From: Elmis aenea
Taxonomy: Eukaryota > Arthropoda > Insecta > Coleoptera > Elmidae
Reading direction: 5' to 3'
DNA: 64,000 nt
Assembly (NCBI GenBank): GCA_947652605.1
Contig: OX393577.1
Span: 58,180,108 to 58,244,107 of the forward strand
A program made the position numbers and the translations under genes. Shown piece after piece: positions 45,700 to 56,320 of the stretch. The notes under the pieces were generated by a model, which saw only the letters and a program-made list of their open reading frames with translations, had not been told where the DNA came from and ran no database searches. Each line of letters starts with the position of its first letter. The first letter of the stretch is position 1.

Positions 45700-46925
45700 T
45701 GTAAATATTATTTCCCTAATCCTTAATGGTGAAAGTGAATTATACTGACATTTATAAATTTATATCAACACAAAGTTTTAAACACTATATGGATGTCATT
45801 AAATTTACGTTAAAACTCGCATTTCAACTGTTTTACAAAAAATATTTGAAAACATAAAAATATTATACCTACGATTTTGGGCTTGTATAATTAAAGTTTG
45901 CACATTTATGTTGTTATTTACTTCAAAATACAAGTGGTGGTATGACTAAACGGTCGACAATTTTGTATCTGACTCAACTTTTTAGTATTAGGCCAATCAT
46001 TATTCACTCTAGCCAAATATGAAATAAACCAAAAGTACCTTTCCAGCCCTTGGTCATTATGGTAAATACTAGAGATGGATGATACGATGTCAGAAATATA
46101 TCAATTATCGACAGATCGATACTTTGATATTCGATACATCAAAATTACAACATTCTATATTTGATGTACAAATACATCGACCTTCCGTTTGCCATTAAAA
46201 AAAAAAAAACGCTATTTTTTATATGAAAAAATGTAACAGCAAAGAAAGTTACCAATTCAAAATAAATATCCATATTTTTTACAATGGAACATTAGTTACA
46301 TCGGTCACGATACTATAGTCCCTACATTTGTGTTTTTCCCTAACATAGGTACAATAACAGCACTTACAATATTGCCCAAACTTTTGAATATCCGGCAATT
46401 TCGGCCATTAGTAATTATATAGGTAATTCCTGGTCATGCAAATTTCTAAACGGTCAAAGTAAAGTACCTCATTGGCTATATATATAAAATTCTTGAACTA
46501 AACGATAAAAATACTTCCACTATTTGAAAAAATCCATAAAAACCGAATACAAAATTAAATTTATATATCTAAAATTAAACATGATCGAAGCATACAATTA
46601 ATTCTTTTTTACAAAAATCTGTTACTTTACATTAAGTATTGCGAAATGCTTATTATCTTTAGACCTAAAAAAAAAAAACAAGAAAATCTTATTAAACAAG
46701 CGATTGAGGAAGTTTCACACCTACTTAACATATGCAATACAAAAGTAATATATAATCTCAACTTTTACTGCGCTGTCCGCTGCTAACAGCGCATGATAAA
46801 TCAAATTAATTAGCAAAGAACTAACTGTTGGAACAGTCGACCTTCTTATCTTGCAAACACAAGCGCGAAAATTATTTTTTTAATGGCACGTTCGATATTT
46901 GGTATTTATAGTACCTATAAAGACA
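45700..46925. other. Non-coding stretch with a possible hAT-like end
   Basis: TAGAGATGGATGATACGATG at 46070-46089, followed by ATCGAT-rich sequence, resembles the start of hAT-like elements, but no right end was found. No exon is recognised. Confidence 0.35.
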
Positions 46926-46929
46926 AAGG

Positions 46930-47110
46930 CTTTATCCTAGAGCGCTGTGAAAACTGACAAAACCCTGCTTAGTTTTTGAGATGCGATAGTCAACTTTTTA
47001 TTTCTTTAGAGGCGCCGTATAGGAATTATTATGCTTGTTGAACTTCATGGTGAATACGGTGCCTATTATATTCAAAAGAAATATCGAAGCGTTCTAGAAA
47101 TACAGAGTGT
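46930..47110. repeat. Fragment related to foldback G
   Basis: AGATGCGATAGTCAACTTTTTATTTC followed by a GGCGCCGTAT block (quoted: GATGCGATAGTCAACTTTTT) resembles the GTTGCGATAGTCAACTTTTTTATTTC...GGCCGCCATATTGG part of the G arms at about 41603-41645. It is a single arm fragment. Confidence 0.5.
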
Positions 47111-47336
47111 TCAAATCTGAATCGCATTATGGTATTTATGGATGTAAACGCTATCGTTAGATCAGACTTACGCATTTAACCCACGAGCGAGCGCGTCCCT
47201 TATTTTTGCACTACCGGGCGCGTGGCTTACTTTGTCCATAGCATTTTTAAAAACAAATGTTTGAGTATTAATGGTCAATCTTCTAACAATATGATCTTTT
47301 ATGCCTTGCAAATACAATTTATATAGTTATTTACGT

Positions 47337-47700
47337 AACAAGACCGGAAAGTGGTACTTTACTGGACGAGTACGCAGTTTATGGACGAGCCGTAGGCGAG
47401 TCCTGAAAGCATACGCGTACAGTAAAGACAATTTACGGGTATGTTATGTACAATATTTTTTCTGCGGCCGCCAGTGACACCAAAATCACTATCGCGTCGC
47501 CATCCATAATTAAACAATAACTTAACAAACTACAGGTGAAAATTTGGTTGGTGGTATAATGGCGCTTGTTTGACAGCGCAAATCAACAAAACTACTCATC
47601 ACCATGGCAACCAGCTACTTTCCGGCCTAGGCCGGTAAAGACAACTCATTAACATGGCAACTAGTTACTTTCTGACCTAGGCCAGTGAAGATGTATTTTC
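47337..47700. repeat. Small repeat cluster with CCGGCCTAGGCCGG
   Basis: AAGACCGGAAAGTGGTACTT near 47340 and two tandem units, ACCATGGCAACCAGCTACTTTCC... and ACATGGCAACTAGTTACTTTC... (about 47600-47645 and 47653-47698), share CCTAGGCC and GTRAAGA. The first unit contains the 14-bp palindrome CCGGCCTAGGCCGG. Probably remnants of a small DNA element; not classified. Confidence 0.5.
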
Positions 47701-47704
47701 TAGT

Positions 47705-50335
47705 CTAAAAATTGATCGAAAACACTGATTTTCTGGACGGATGCAGAAAAATGATATTTCTTCATTAAAAATAAAAACTATATTCCAATATAAAATTAAT
47801 TACATTTCCTAAAATATTTTAATAGTTCAACACACAAACCGAAATAACAGTTGTAAAATTCTATTTAATTATCTTTATTACATTCGCCGGTACAAATATA
47901 CGTGGTTTTAACATAATTTTTGCAGGAGAATTGAAAGCAAGAATCACATTTACTTGTGTCCACATTTTTTCCTACAAAATTAGAACAATAAAGTGTATTA
48001 TTATCACCAAACTACAGATCTTCGAGTTACGACAACGTACTCAATTTGGAAGTCAAAATGGCACGAAAGGAATACACAAAGTCTTTTACCATTAAATCTA
48101 CATAGTGTTACCGCATTGAATTTATAAAACCTGGCTTACTGCATACTGCAGCGAGCCTGATCGAGGGTTAACGCAAGCAGTTTTTAATATTCTTTGTTAT
48201 AAATCATACACACTATTGGTTTGTCCCAACAAGCGATTTAAAACCAATCCATGTATAAATACATGAACTGGTTTATTCGCATGCGTGAACTATGTACTAA
48301 TAAATAGATCGGCCAGTATTAACCGTTGTTGGATCGCTTTTACGACTGGCCCAACTGTAAATGACATTTGTGTCTATTGGGTTCATAGAAATTTGCGCAT
48401 CACAAGGGTAAACACCTTAAGAATCCAGTACTAAATGGGATTGGGAGGGCGATGCACAGCTACCGGACCTCACGTTATTTATGAACAGCGCATGCGTGTA
48501 AAACTCTCAGCAAGAGTTCGTCCCTTCGTTCATGGACTGTTTTGATCGTCCGCAAACCTGTACATGAATTGATTTGAGAGTTGATGGAACAAACGACTGA
48601 CCGTCCGGTGAAATGTCAAGAGACTGTGATGAAACGCGATATTGATACTGCGCAGAATCCTGACAGTATGTCGCATGGTCCATGGACTTGTTGGAACAAA
48701 CCTTATATAAAACAAGAAAAACGACAACTTAACTCCAATTATAAATTGGTATACAGCAAAACTAATTAAGAACAGTTATTAATAAAAGTCGAGCAGCAAT
48801 TTAAAAAAATTATTATTAGCGTGCAAGGTCTTCATGCGAATTGAATGTTTATAGATAATTCTACACATACCCTGCTACTTATACAAATCTACAAAAACTA
48901 AAGTCACATTTATTGAGGCGGCCTTGAAAATTTCACAGCACACGCACACGAAGATTCCTGGTATACCTCGGAAAACAAAAACATTTTCGAAATTCTTCAA
49001 AAACATGCACATCATTTTTGGCAAGGAAACGCAACCTCGTGCCTGCATCCGAAAGAATCGTCTGGTCAAAATTTAGACGTAATTACGGCCGAACGCAACG
49101 CTAACACACAAAGAGGTTCATTGAATCGTAGCAAGTATTCGAAAATAACAAACAAAATTATATTTAATGGACGTACCGCCATTCAAAACAAACGCCAACA
49201 ATAACATTGCAAAAACTTCAAAGTCACGGCGTCGAAGTTTTATTGGCGATTTCATCAATAAATCGCCATTACGTTTCATAACTTAACATTTTAATATTAC
49301 CCAACGATATAATTAAAATTAATCAGCGCAACAATATTATTACCATTTAATTATGAATCTGTTCAAATCTATAAATCACACGAACCCGACCGAAGATGGT
49401 TAAAAAATTTAAGAATTTGGAAATAATGCACATTTCATGCAAAATTATATTTTAATTCTAACGTGCCAAGGTTATATATTATTTATACCTTGACACAATA
49501 AAAGTAAATAGCAAAAAACCGGATTCGTTGGATTCTTGCAAAGAAACTATTGAATTAAACGAAAAAGTTTAGCTCTACAACAAGTAAAAAAGCTTAAACA
49601 AAAAAAAGCACTGCATAATACATTAAAAAACGGCAGGGACATGGTGTGGTTATTATTAATATTTAAACAAATACTTTTTTAACCTTATTACAAAGAATAT
49701 TTTTGCCAAAACTATGGTCAGATTGTACAGCAATATACAATATCTAAACATTTTAGAAATGTACAATGTTTTTAGTCCAACAACAGATTAGCTCCTAAAT
49801 TATTTGGTTGATTTATTCAGTAGGTTTTGGCCACGTTTCAATGCAGCTTTTTGACCTAATCAAGTAATTTTTACATTACCTTCTTTTAAGCACCTAGTAC
49901 CTACTTGTCGTAAATTTCAAATGATAATTGTTTGAACATTAAACGTCGCGTCGTACAGGTTATAAAATGCAGTCACAACATGTTTAAAGTGCGCAAAAGA
50001 TATTGTATCTTTGTATGTAGACAGCCTGCAATCAATCGTATCAAAAAGAGAAGCGGATAAGTCTTTTAAAAAGCCAAAAATAAACAAAGCGAACAGCAAA
50101 CCACCTTAATACTGCTATCCAACTCTCAAAAGACTATGATTTGCTTCTTGAAAACTTCCTGCATTTTTGTGGATGATGAATCTTGTTTCAAATATGATTT
50201 TCTATCTTGGATGGCCTTAATATAACGTCGCAAAAATAGTAGAAATAGTAAAAGAATAAACACATCAGGGACAAAAGTTGATTGATCAAAAAAATCATCT
50301 AGGGAATAAAAATTAGGTTAATATAAAAGCAGGAA
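47705..50335. other. Non-coding stretch with a GC-richer block
   Basis: The block 48300-48720 is clearly richer in G+C than its surroundings, with mixed short open frames on both strands and a TATATAAAA at 48704-48712. I could not assign it to a gene, LTR or RNA. A further open frame at 48875-49069 on the minus strand has no recognisable domain. Confidence 0.4.
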
Positions 50336-50342
50336 TAAGGAA

Positions 50343-50482
50343 TGGTGCCTTTCCACGTGAGAGTAAACTACTCTCGATAGCAGCGTCGCCAAGGATACAG
50401 CCCTTGAGAGTAACTCGCGATTGGCTGTATCCTTGGCGACGCTGCTATCGAGAGTAGTTTACTCTCACGTGGAAGGGCACCA
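50343..50482. mobile_element. 140-bp hairpin MITE, copy 1
   Basis: TGGTGCCTTTCCACGTGAGA starts a 58-bp arm, followed by a 24-base centre and a 58-bp inverse arm ending GGAAGGGCACCA. Arm-to-arm identity is near perfect. The centre (CCCTTGAGAGTAACTCGCGA...) is the reverse complement of the centre of the copy at 53926, so the two copies lie in opposite orientation. No TTAA flank remains here. Confidence 0.9.
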
Positions 50483-50589
50483 TAGACGCTATATCGATAG
50501 CTAATGTTGTAACATTGCACATACGAGGTATCACTTCTTCAACTGGGCTTCAAAGTTAATTAAATGATTTGATTCGTCCCGTTGTAACA

Positions 50590-50990
50590 CGTATGGATGC
50601 CGGTTATGGGCAATCTCAGAAAAGCAAATTTTACGAAGAATCTTCAGCCCCTTACAGCAAACCAGTATGTGGCCAATAAGGTAAAATTTCGATTTTAAAG
50701 AACTCTATGGATATCCAGAGATCCAGACATAATAAATATATAATTTTTTAAAGACTAAAATGAAAATGGGAAGGGGCTACTGTAGGATGCCAGCCAAAAT
50801 ATTTAAGAGCTTTGAAGGATACAGAAAAAAAAGACAATCACGCTTAAGATGAACTGAAAATATCCAAAAAGACGCAAGAAAGCCATCAGGAAAAGCATCA
50901 GAGTAGGAGCCGGAAATGGAGGATTTTGAAAAAGAATGATAAAGGAAAAAGAGGAGAGGCTAAGGCCCGTCCGCGGCTCTCAAGGAATGT
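50590..50990 (+). pseudogene. Decayed 3' end of a non-LTR retrotransposon
   Basis: The plus strand shows a purine-rich Lys/Arg-rich pattern: RKKRQSRLR, stop, TENIQKDARK, then VGAGNGGF, stop, KRMIKEKEERLRPVRGSQGM in another frame. This order resembles the GRPxxRW...ED...R.W...A.DR..WR end of LINE ORF2 proteins. It contains many stops and no RT motif, so the call is moderate. Confidence 0.5.
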
Positions 50991-51098
50991 AATTCACCAA
51001 TCACCTAATAACTCCGTCTTATCAAAAGAGACTACTTCGTAACGAAGATAAAGATAAAACGGTGAAAAACTTAAAATGTTTTAAAAAAATTAGATATA

Positions 51099-52126
51099 CA
51101 GGGTCATTGAAATTCGAGTTTAAGCATGGGGATCTCGCTTATTATAATAGCTAGAGTATAGGTTTAAATTTGGCAAAGTTGCTAAATTTGGTGCTCATTA
51201 ATAATCCAAAGAGAAATTGGAAATATCTCAAACGGTATCCGAGAAAATTAGGGAAAGCCGGAAAATACGATTTTTTAAAATCGTCTATAACTTCTTTGGA
51301 GTTTGAAATATTTTAAATGTGTTAAAACATTGCCGAAGCAACTTTTTAAACCGAATCGGATTGTGGTCACAAATTTTTGCTAGATCGATTCGTTTTTGCT
51401 TTATAACAACGAACTTTGTTTTTTCTTAGGGGCGCAATTTACATAATCAAATCTCTTTTATTTTTCTAAATTCATTGATGTATCATACATTGATTGTATT
51501 TTACTTCTTCTTTCATTGTCAAATTTGAAAAAATGCGTTTTAAACAATGACCACTATAAATCAGGTAGGCCGGTCGTTGTAGTTTATGTTGTTTCCATGA
51601 CAACCAATTAACAAACTAAAAGTTTTGAAAGCCTACTACATGTCAAATTAATAAATTCGTAAAAATGAACTTTAATAACGAAGTAAAACGCGATATGCAG
51701 CCAATTTTTTATTCATGGAATAGGAATTCTATATTGTCAAGTCAACGATATGCAGAAACATATCCAGAAAGAAGACAACCCTCGCACACATATTTTTGTA
51801 CGTTGGACAGAAACTTGGGTAAATTTGGGGATTTTGCCAAACCTAGACGATAATATGGCAGAAAGGTTTCAGATGGAAATTTAAAACACTTTTTTATTAC
51901 AAACAGATACGGAAAAAACACTATTTTTGTAAGTTAAACAAAAACTTAAGTAAATTTGAATAAAGCACGTAATAAAGTATAACACAACGGTATAAAAAAT
52001 TCGCAGCATATCGCGTTTTTCTTCCTTATTAAGGTTCATTTTTACGAATTTATTAATCTGACAAGTACTTAACAGCTATTATAATAAGTGAGATCTCCAT
52101 GCTTAAACTCAAATTTCAATCACACA
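51099..52126 (+). mobile_element. Foldback family C, copy 2 (right arm truncated)
   Basis: Left terminus CAGGGTCATTGAAATTCGAG with TA before it. The full left arm runs to about 51700 and includes the start of a DUF4817-type frame. The right arm is short: CGCAGCATATCGCGTTTTTC, CGAATTTATTAATCTGACAA, then directly the distal AGCTATTATAATAAGTGAGA and GCTTAAACTC. Most of the right arm between these was deleted. The right terminus is eroded (AATCACACATA). Confidence 0.82.
51665..51853 (+). pseudogene. DUF4817-type HTH fragment in foldback C2
   Basis: The 62-codon frame starts MNFNNEVKRDMQPIFYSWNR and continues with RYAETYPERRQPSHTYF and LDRNLGKFGDFAK. This fits the short helix-turn-helix segment (E-x-x-D-M...I-Y...R-N...YAE.YP.R..PSH..F..L) seen at the N-terminus of insect transposases with DUF4817. 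It is closely related to the frame at 56900-57154. It has no catalytic domain, and its start codon lies in the inverted arm. Confidence 0.7.
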
Positions 52127-53284
52127 TAATAACAGATGTTAAGCAAAATCTTAGGTGCAATATTGAATATCGGGCATTTTCTACACAATAAAAAAAAATA
52201 GATTAAAACAATTCCTTTGAAGAAAATTTCAAAGTAGTTATCACAGATGTAAAATTTTAATTTTTAATGTGTGTACTGACATGATTATCTTGCATATTTT
52301 GTGAGACATTTATCATTACTAATTTCTTACCAGTTTCACGGCCAAAAAGCGACTTAGATAATAACTTATGCATAGATAACCTTATCTGTTGAATACTACA
52401 CACTAAAGCGTAAACAAAGACTTGTCCAGATAATTTTACAAATTTATAATAAGACAGGGACATCCCCAATTAATATGAAACACGTGTCACAACGCTGTCG
52501 AAATTTAAGAACAAATTCATAACGCAACCATGCAGTACAGCATTGGAGAAAAAAAATTATATAATTAATGTTCATAAAAATATAACTGTGGACTTAACAT
52601 TTTAATTGTATTTTTATGGTAAACTTTACAAAGTTCAAATACTTTTCCACTGCTTCTTGACAATGTTATGACTGATAAGCGTATACGTTTAAAACCAAAC
52701 ACTCGTTACCTAAAATACTTGTAGCAATATAAATCACCTACTTAACTAAAATTACATACAATACTCGTGTGCTCAGTAGACTATGTTAAAAGCGAAACAT
52801 GACAGCAAATGCAGTGCATTAAAGAAACTTATACATACATTATAATTTCCCTTACAATATAATGCGAGGGTTGTTTACTGAAGCAGGTATTTGCAAATAC
52901 ACTAGACTGCAAACCACGTAATACATAAGCCTGCAATTTGCATTTTACGCATTTGAATGTGCTTGCAGCAATAAAATGTGCTACACATGTGTATAAAAAA
53001 GGTTCCGAGTTCAATATAAACATTAACACACAACAACAAATTCCATCGAATAGAAAAACTGGAACTCGCGGTATTTGAAAAATCAGTAGCAGAAAATGTA
53101 AAGGTGACAATTCATTATGCGTAAAAAAAGGTGATAGTATTTATGAAAATTAACTGTTTTCGAACGTGTTAGTATTTTATTGTTAAAGACAGTTTGATTA
53201 GCTTAGTAGCACGGTAAGCCTTGAAGAACGAGGCACCAAAAGCCCGCTAATAAAAATTATGTATGTCCCATAAGTTCTGTTCTT

Positions 53285-53412
53285 TGATGTTCAATATTGT
53301 CGTGCCAGTTTTCTTACTGAAGCACTAAGTGTGTTTTTCGCTCTTCTTACCAGTCTTTCCGTTCTTGCTCTGGTAGAAATTCTAGGTCTTCCACTTTTTT
53401 GAAGGTTCATGC
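53285..53412 (-). pseudogene. Transposase HTH relic, Tc1/mariner group
   Basis: On the minus strand the frame reads MNLQKSGRPRISTRARTERL, then VRRAKNTLSASVRKLAR. The GRPR linker followed by a helix-turn-helix with R-K-L-A is typical of the second HTH half in Tc1-like and DUF4817-type transposases. About 40 residues survive. No catalytic motif or terminal repeat was found next to it. Confidence 0.58.
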
Positions 53413-53544
53413 AAGTTGATTTTCAAAAATGCGTATTATTTCGGCTTTAGGGAACAAATTATAAGTAATTTTCCGAATTTCTAATTTATAAGCCATATAG
53501 ACATAAACGATTTAAAAAACTGAACTGTCAACGTTAGGTTAAGG

Positions 53545-53820
53545 CAGTGGTTTCCAACCTGTGGGGCACGCCCCCTAGGGGGGCGCGAGACTATTGCAAG
53601 GGGGGCCCGCAGCTGTTACCAAAATATCATTTTTGAATACAAACAAACAAAAAGAACTTTCTTTATACAGAATATGGTGTATTGTTTTGTAGTCCATTAA
53701 ATAATTCTTATTTATCAGCACAGTATTTATGAAATTAGATTGTTACGAAAAGTGAGGGGGGCGCAAAAAAAAATTATGAAAAAGGGGGCGGCGGAGGTAC
53801 AAAAAGGTTGGAAACCACTG
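53545..53820. mobile_element. hAT MITE with perfect 8-bp target duplication (276 bp)
   Basis: Termini CAGTGGTTTCCAACCTGTGG and inverse GGTTGGAAACCACTG are classic hAT ends. The element is flanked by GGTTAAGG on both sides (53537-53544 and 53821-53828). G-rich blocks (GGGGCACGCCCCC, GGGGGGCGC) lie just inside both ends and the centre is AT-rich with no transposase. The perfect duplication points to a fairly recent insertion. Confidence 0.93.
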
Positions 53821-53925
53821 GGTTAAGGTGTCCAACAAATTTTTGTTTCCATGGCAACTTGATATTTTTTTCTTATTACCCATTTTATGGCCTCTAAAAT
53901 TTGCGTCAAATGGGACATACGTTAA

Positions 53926-54065
53926 TGGTGCCTTTCCACGTGAGAGTAAACTACTCTCGATAGCAGCGTCGCCAAGGATACAGCCAATCGCGAGTTACTC
54001 TCAGGGACTGTATCCTTGGCGACGCTGCTATCGAGAGTAGTTTACTCTCACGTGGAAAGGCACCA
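53926..54065. mobile_element. 140-bp hairpin MITE, copy 2, with TTAA duplication
   Basis: TGGTGCCTTTCCACGTGAGA ... GGAAAGGCACCA, with 58-bp arms almost perfectly complementary and a 24-base centre inverted relative to the copy at 50343. TTAA lies on both sides (53922-53925 and 54066-54069), as expected for piggyBac-type or other TTAA-targeting elements. There is no coding content: an open frame over 53828-54040 is incidental. Confidence 0.92.
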
Positions 54066-54489
54066 TTAAACTAATCATGTAAACACAAAAATAATTTTCC
54101 GATCATAATAGCAATCAAAAATAAGGACTAGTTTTTAAAGGGGAAAACGCAAGGAAACGCAGTTCCTTGCCTTTTTCCAAAATGACAAACGTAAAGGAAC
54201 TAAATTCCCTAACCTATGCATCTAGTAAAAAGATCATTACCATGAAATAAAATAGGTTAACGATGAAAAATTTGAAAATTTTCAAAATATTAAAGTATTC
54301 GTGTGTTTCTTGACGTCCATGTTTTAAATTCTGTTTTGCCAAAAATTTGCGATAGGTTTTACACTAAATTCCACTATTTAATGTTCTTTTCCGACCTTTT
54401 AAACAAAAAAAACATTTAAAACATTAAGCAAAGCTGTGATATTTTAATTAAAATTTAATATATTTGTCCTTGAAAACAAACATGAAAGC

Positions 54490-54850
54490 AAAAACAAAGA
54501 TACAGGCGCACAGGATGGGCTTTTAAGAAAAATGGAGGGACATAGAACAACAAGATCAGCAGTGATCGATATAGAAAGAACCCTGGAAGATATAAACCAA
54601 CTAAGAGGACTGGGAGACATTTATTACGCATGTCAGAAAGCAGGTGCGCAAAACTGGTATGGAAAACGAAGTTTGAGAGGAAAAAATTAGAGAAAGATGG
54701 AATACAAAATAGGAAAACGCAGTGAGACACGGACTAGAAGAAAAAGGAGTCAGCTGAAGAGATGTGCCACAGCTAGCCTATGTTAGGCAAAATGGAGAAG
54801 CATTACCAAGAGTTAGAAAAACATGTCTCGACACCGAAAGGTAAAGAGGA
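54490..54850 (+). pseudogene. Decayed 3' end of a non-LTR retrotransposon
   Basis: The plus strand reads RMEGHRTTRSAV, DIERTLEDINQLRGLGDIYY, then after frameshifts RHGLEEKGVS, stop, RDVPQLAYVRQNGEALPRV (about 54720-54830). The purine-rich bias, the GLExxGxxWxxxxxxA-like end and the many stops fit an old LINE ORF2 C-terminus. The clade cannot be told. Confidence 0.55.
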
Positions 54851-54854
54851 CCCG

Positions 54855-56315
54855 ATCAAAAAGAACAAATGCATTTACATTTTCATGTTTTCAGGAAGCA
54901 TGACAAGTTGTAGTTTCTAGGTTCTGTATTTACAGCGTTAAGACAAATTTACATACTCTAATACTAGTAGTTGTTCACACATATGACATTAAAAAAAGAA
55001 GTTTAAATAAATTAATAAAAATCAGTAGCACATTTGCAGAAAAAAATGTATCTTATTTAATAAACACTTTCAATTTTAAAAAAAAGCACAAGTCTTAGCT
55101 TTAGCATAAATACCATAGTTTATTATGTTCAAAATTTCGATAAAATGATAGATTTAAAAAAGTTATACTCGTAATACATTTGTTGTCTATTTATATTCAA
55201 AACAGAGCACAAACACTAATAATAATATGGCCAAAGGCGATGAATACCTACTTAAGGTTAAGCAAACTTTAAAACGGCCAGTCCATATAAAAATTAAAAA
55301 ATTGTGATTGTATGAACAAAATTAAAATATAATTTATTTTATTGCTACAAATAACATCATAAATACTTTAAATAAATAACAGTGAACTTCATCCTTAAAA
55401 CCTTTATTGTTTCTTCAACAACAGGGATGTTTCAACATGCAGAGTAAAGTTTTGTACACCGCAAACTTGGTCATTTTAACAAAAACAATTGACAACTAAA
55501 AAAAACAGTTAACAGTAACTATAGAAAAACAAAACATATAATTACGAATAATTATCAAACAAACAAACAAAACAAACACGGACCTAAACGACACAAACAA
55601 AAAAATAAAAACGCACTAATTAAAATTAAAATAATTACAACTTAACAGTATTTACGTTAAGAAAAAAAAACATAAATATACACGGACCGCTCCACATACA
55701 CATCCTTTGTTTATTAATTAATAGGTACATGAACTCCTATTAAGATGTGTTAATGACAGAAAAACAACTTTTAAAGACAAACACAATAACATGGAGTTAT
55801 CGTACCTTAAAAAAAAACAACATAATAATTATGAATTACGATAATTCAAGGCCAATCAACAACAATGTATATGAAATAGTGCTGGTCTCGTGTAACGCGT
55901 TCAGAAAAAAAGGGCAAAAATCATGATGAAGATACTACACAAATAGTTTACCTGTTAAGACACTAGATATCTTTGTATACAGAAATTAAATAAACAAATA
56001 TATTTTACGGCATTTTCGAACCATTTACAAAAGCAGCCTCCGTTAAATCAACAATTTTAAAAACAATTGAGGTAATTGTGACGCACAGAAGAGGACCATA
56101 ACGTTACAAAATCTTATTAGCGCAAAACTCACACTGTAAAATAATTAATACACTTTCTACAAAGTCAACTACTTGGAAAACTGCATGTTAATACATTCAG
56201 AAGAAATTAGAAATCTTCTTAATGAACATGGGATTTTCATACTGCAGAAAAATGTTAAACAATCACACGCAACAAGACCATAGAGGGGTGCAGTTTTTGC
56301 TAATTGTATAAAAAG
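54855..56315. other. Non-coding stretch
   Basis: Very AT-rich, with A-rich runs and AAACAAACAAACAAAACAAAC at 55557-55577 (quoted: AAACAAACAAACAAAACAAA). No exon or complete element is recognised. Confidence 0.45.
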
Positions 56316-56320
56316 CAATA

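Noticed and set aside
48875..49069. 64-codon minus-strand frame as an upstream exon of the kinase gene
   Set aside because: The translation has none of the expected glycine-loop, AMKVL or LHYAFQ motifs.
53828..54040. 70-codon frame across the hAT/hairpin region
   Set aside because: Its C-terminal half is a reading of the hairpin MITE, so it cannot be a conserved protein.
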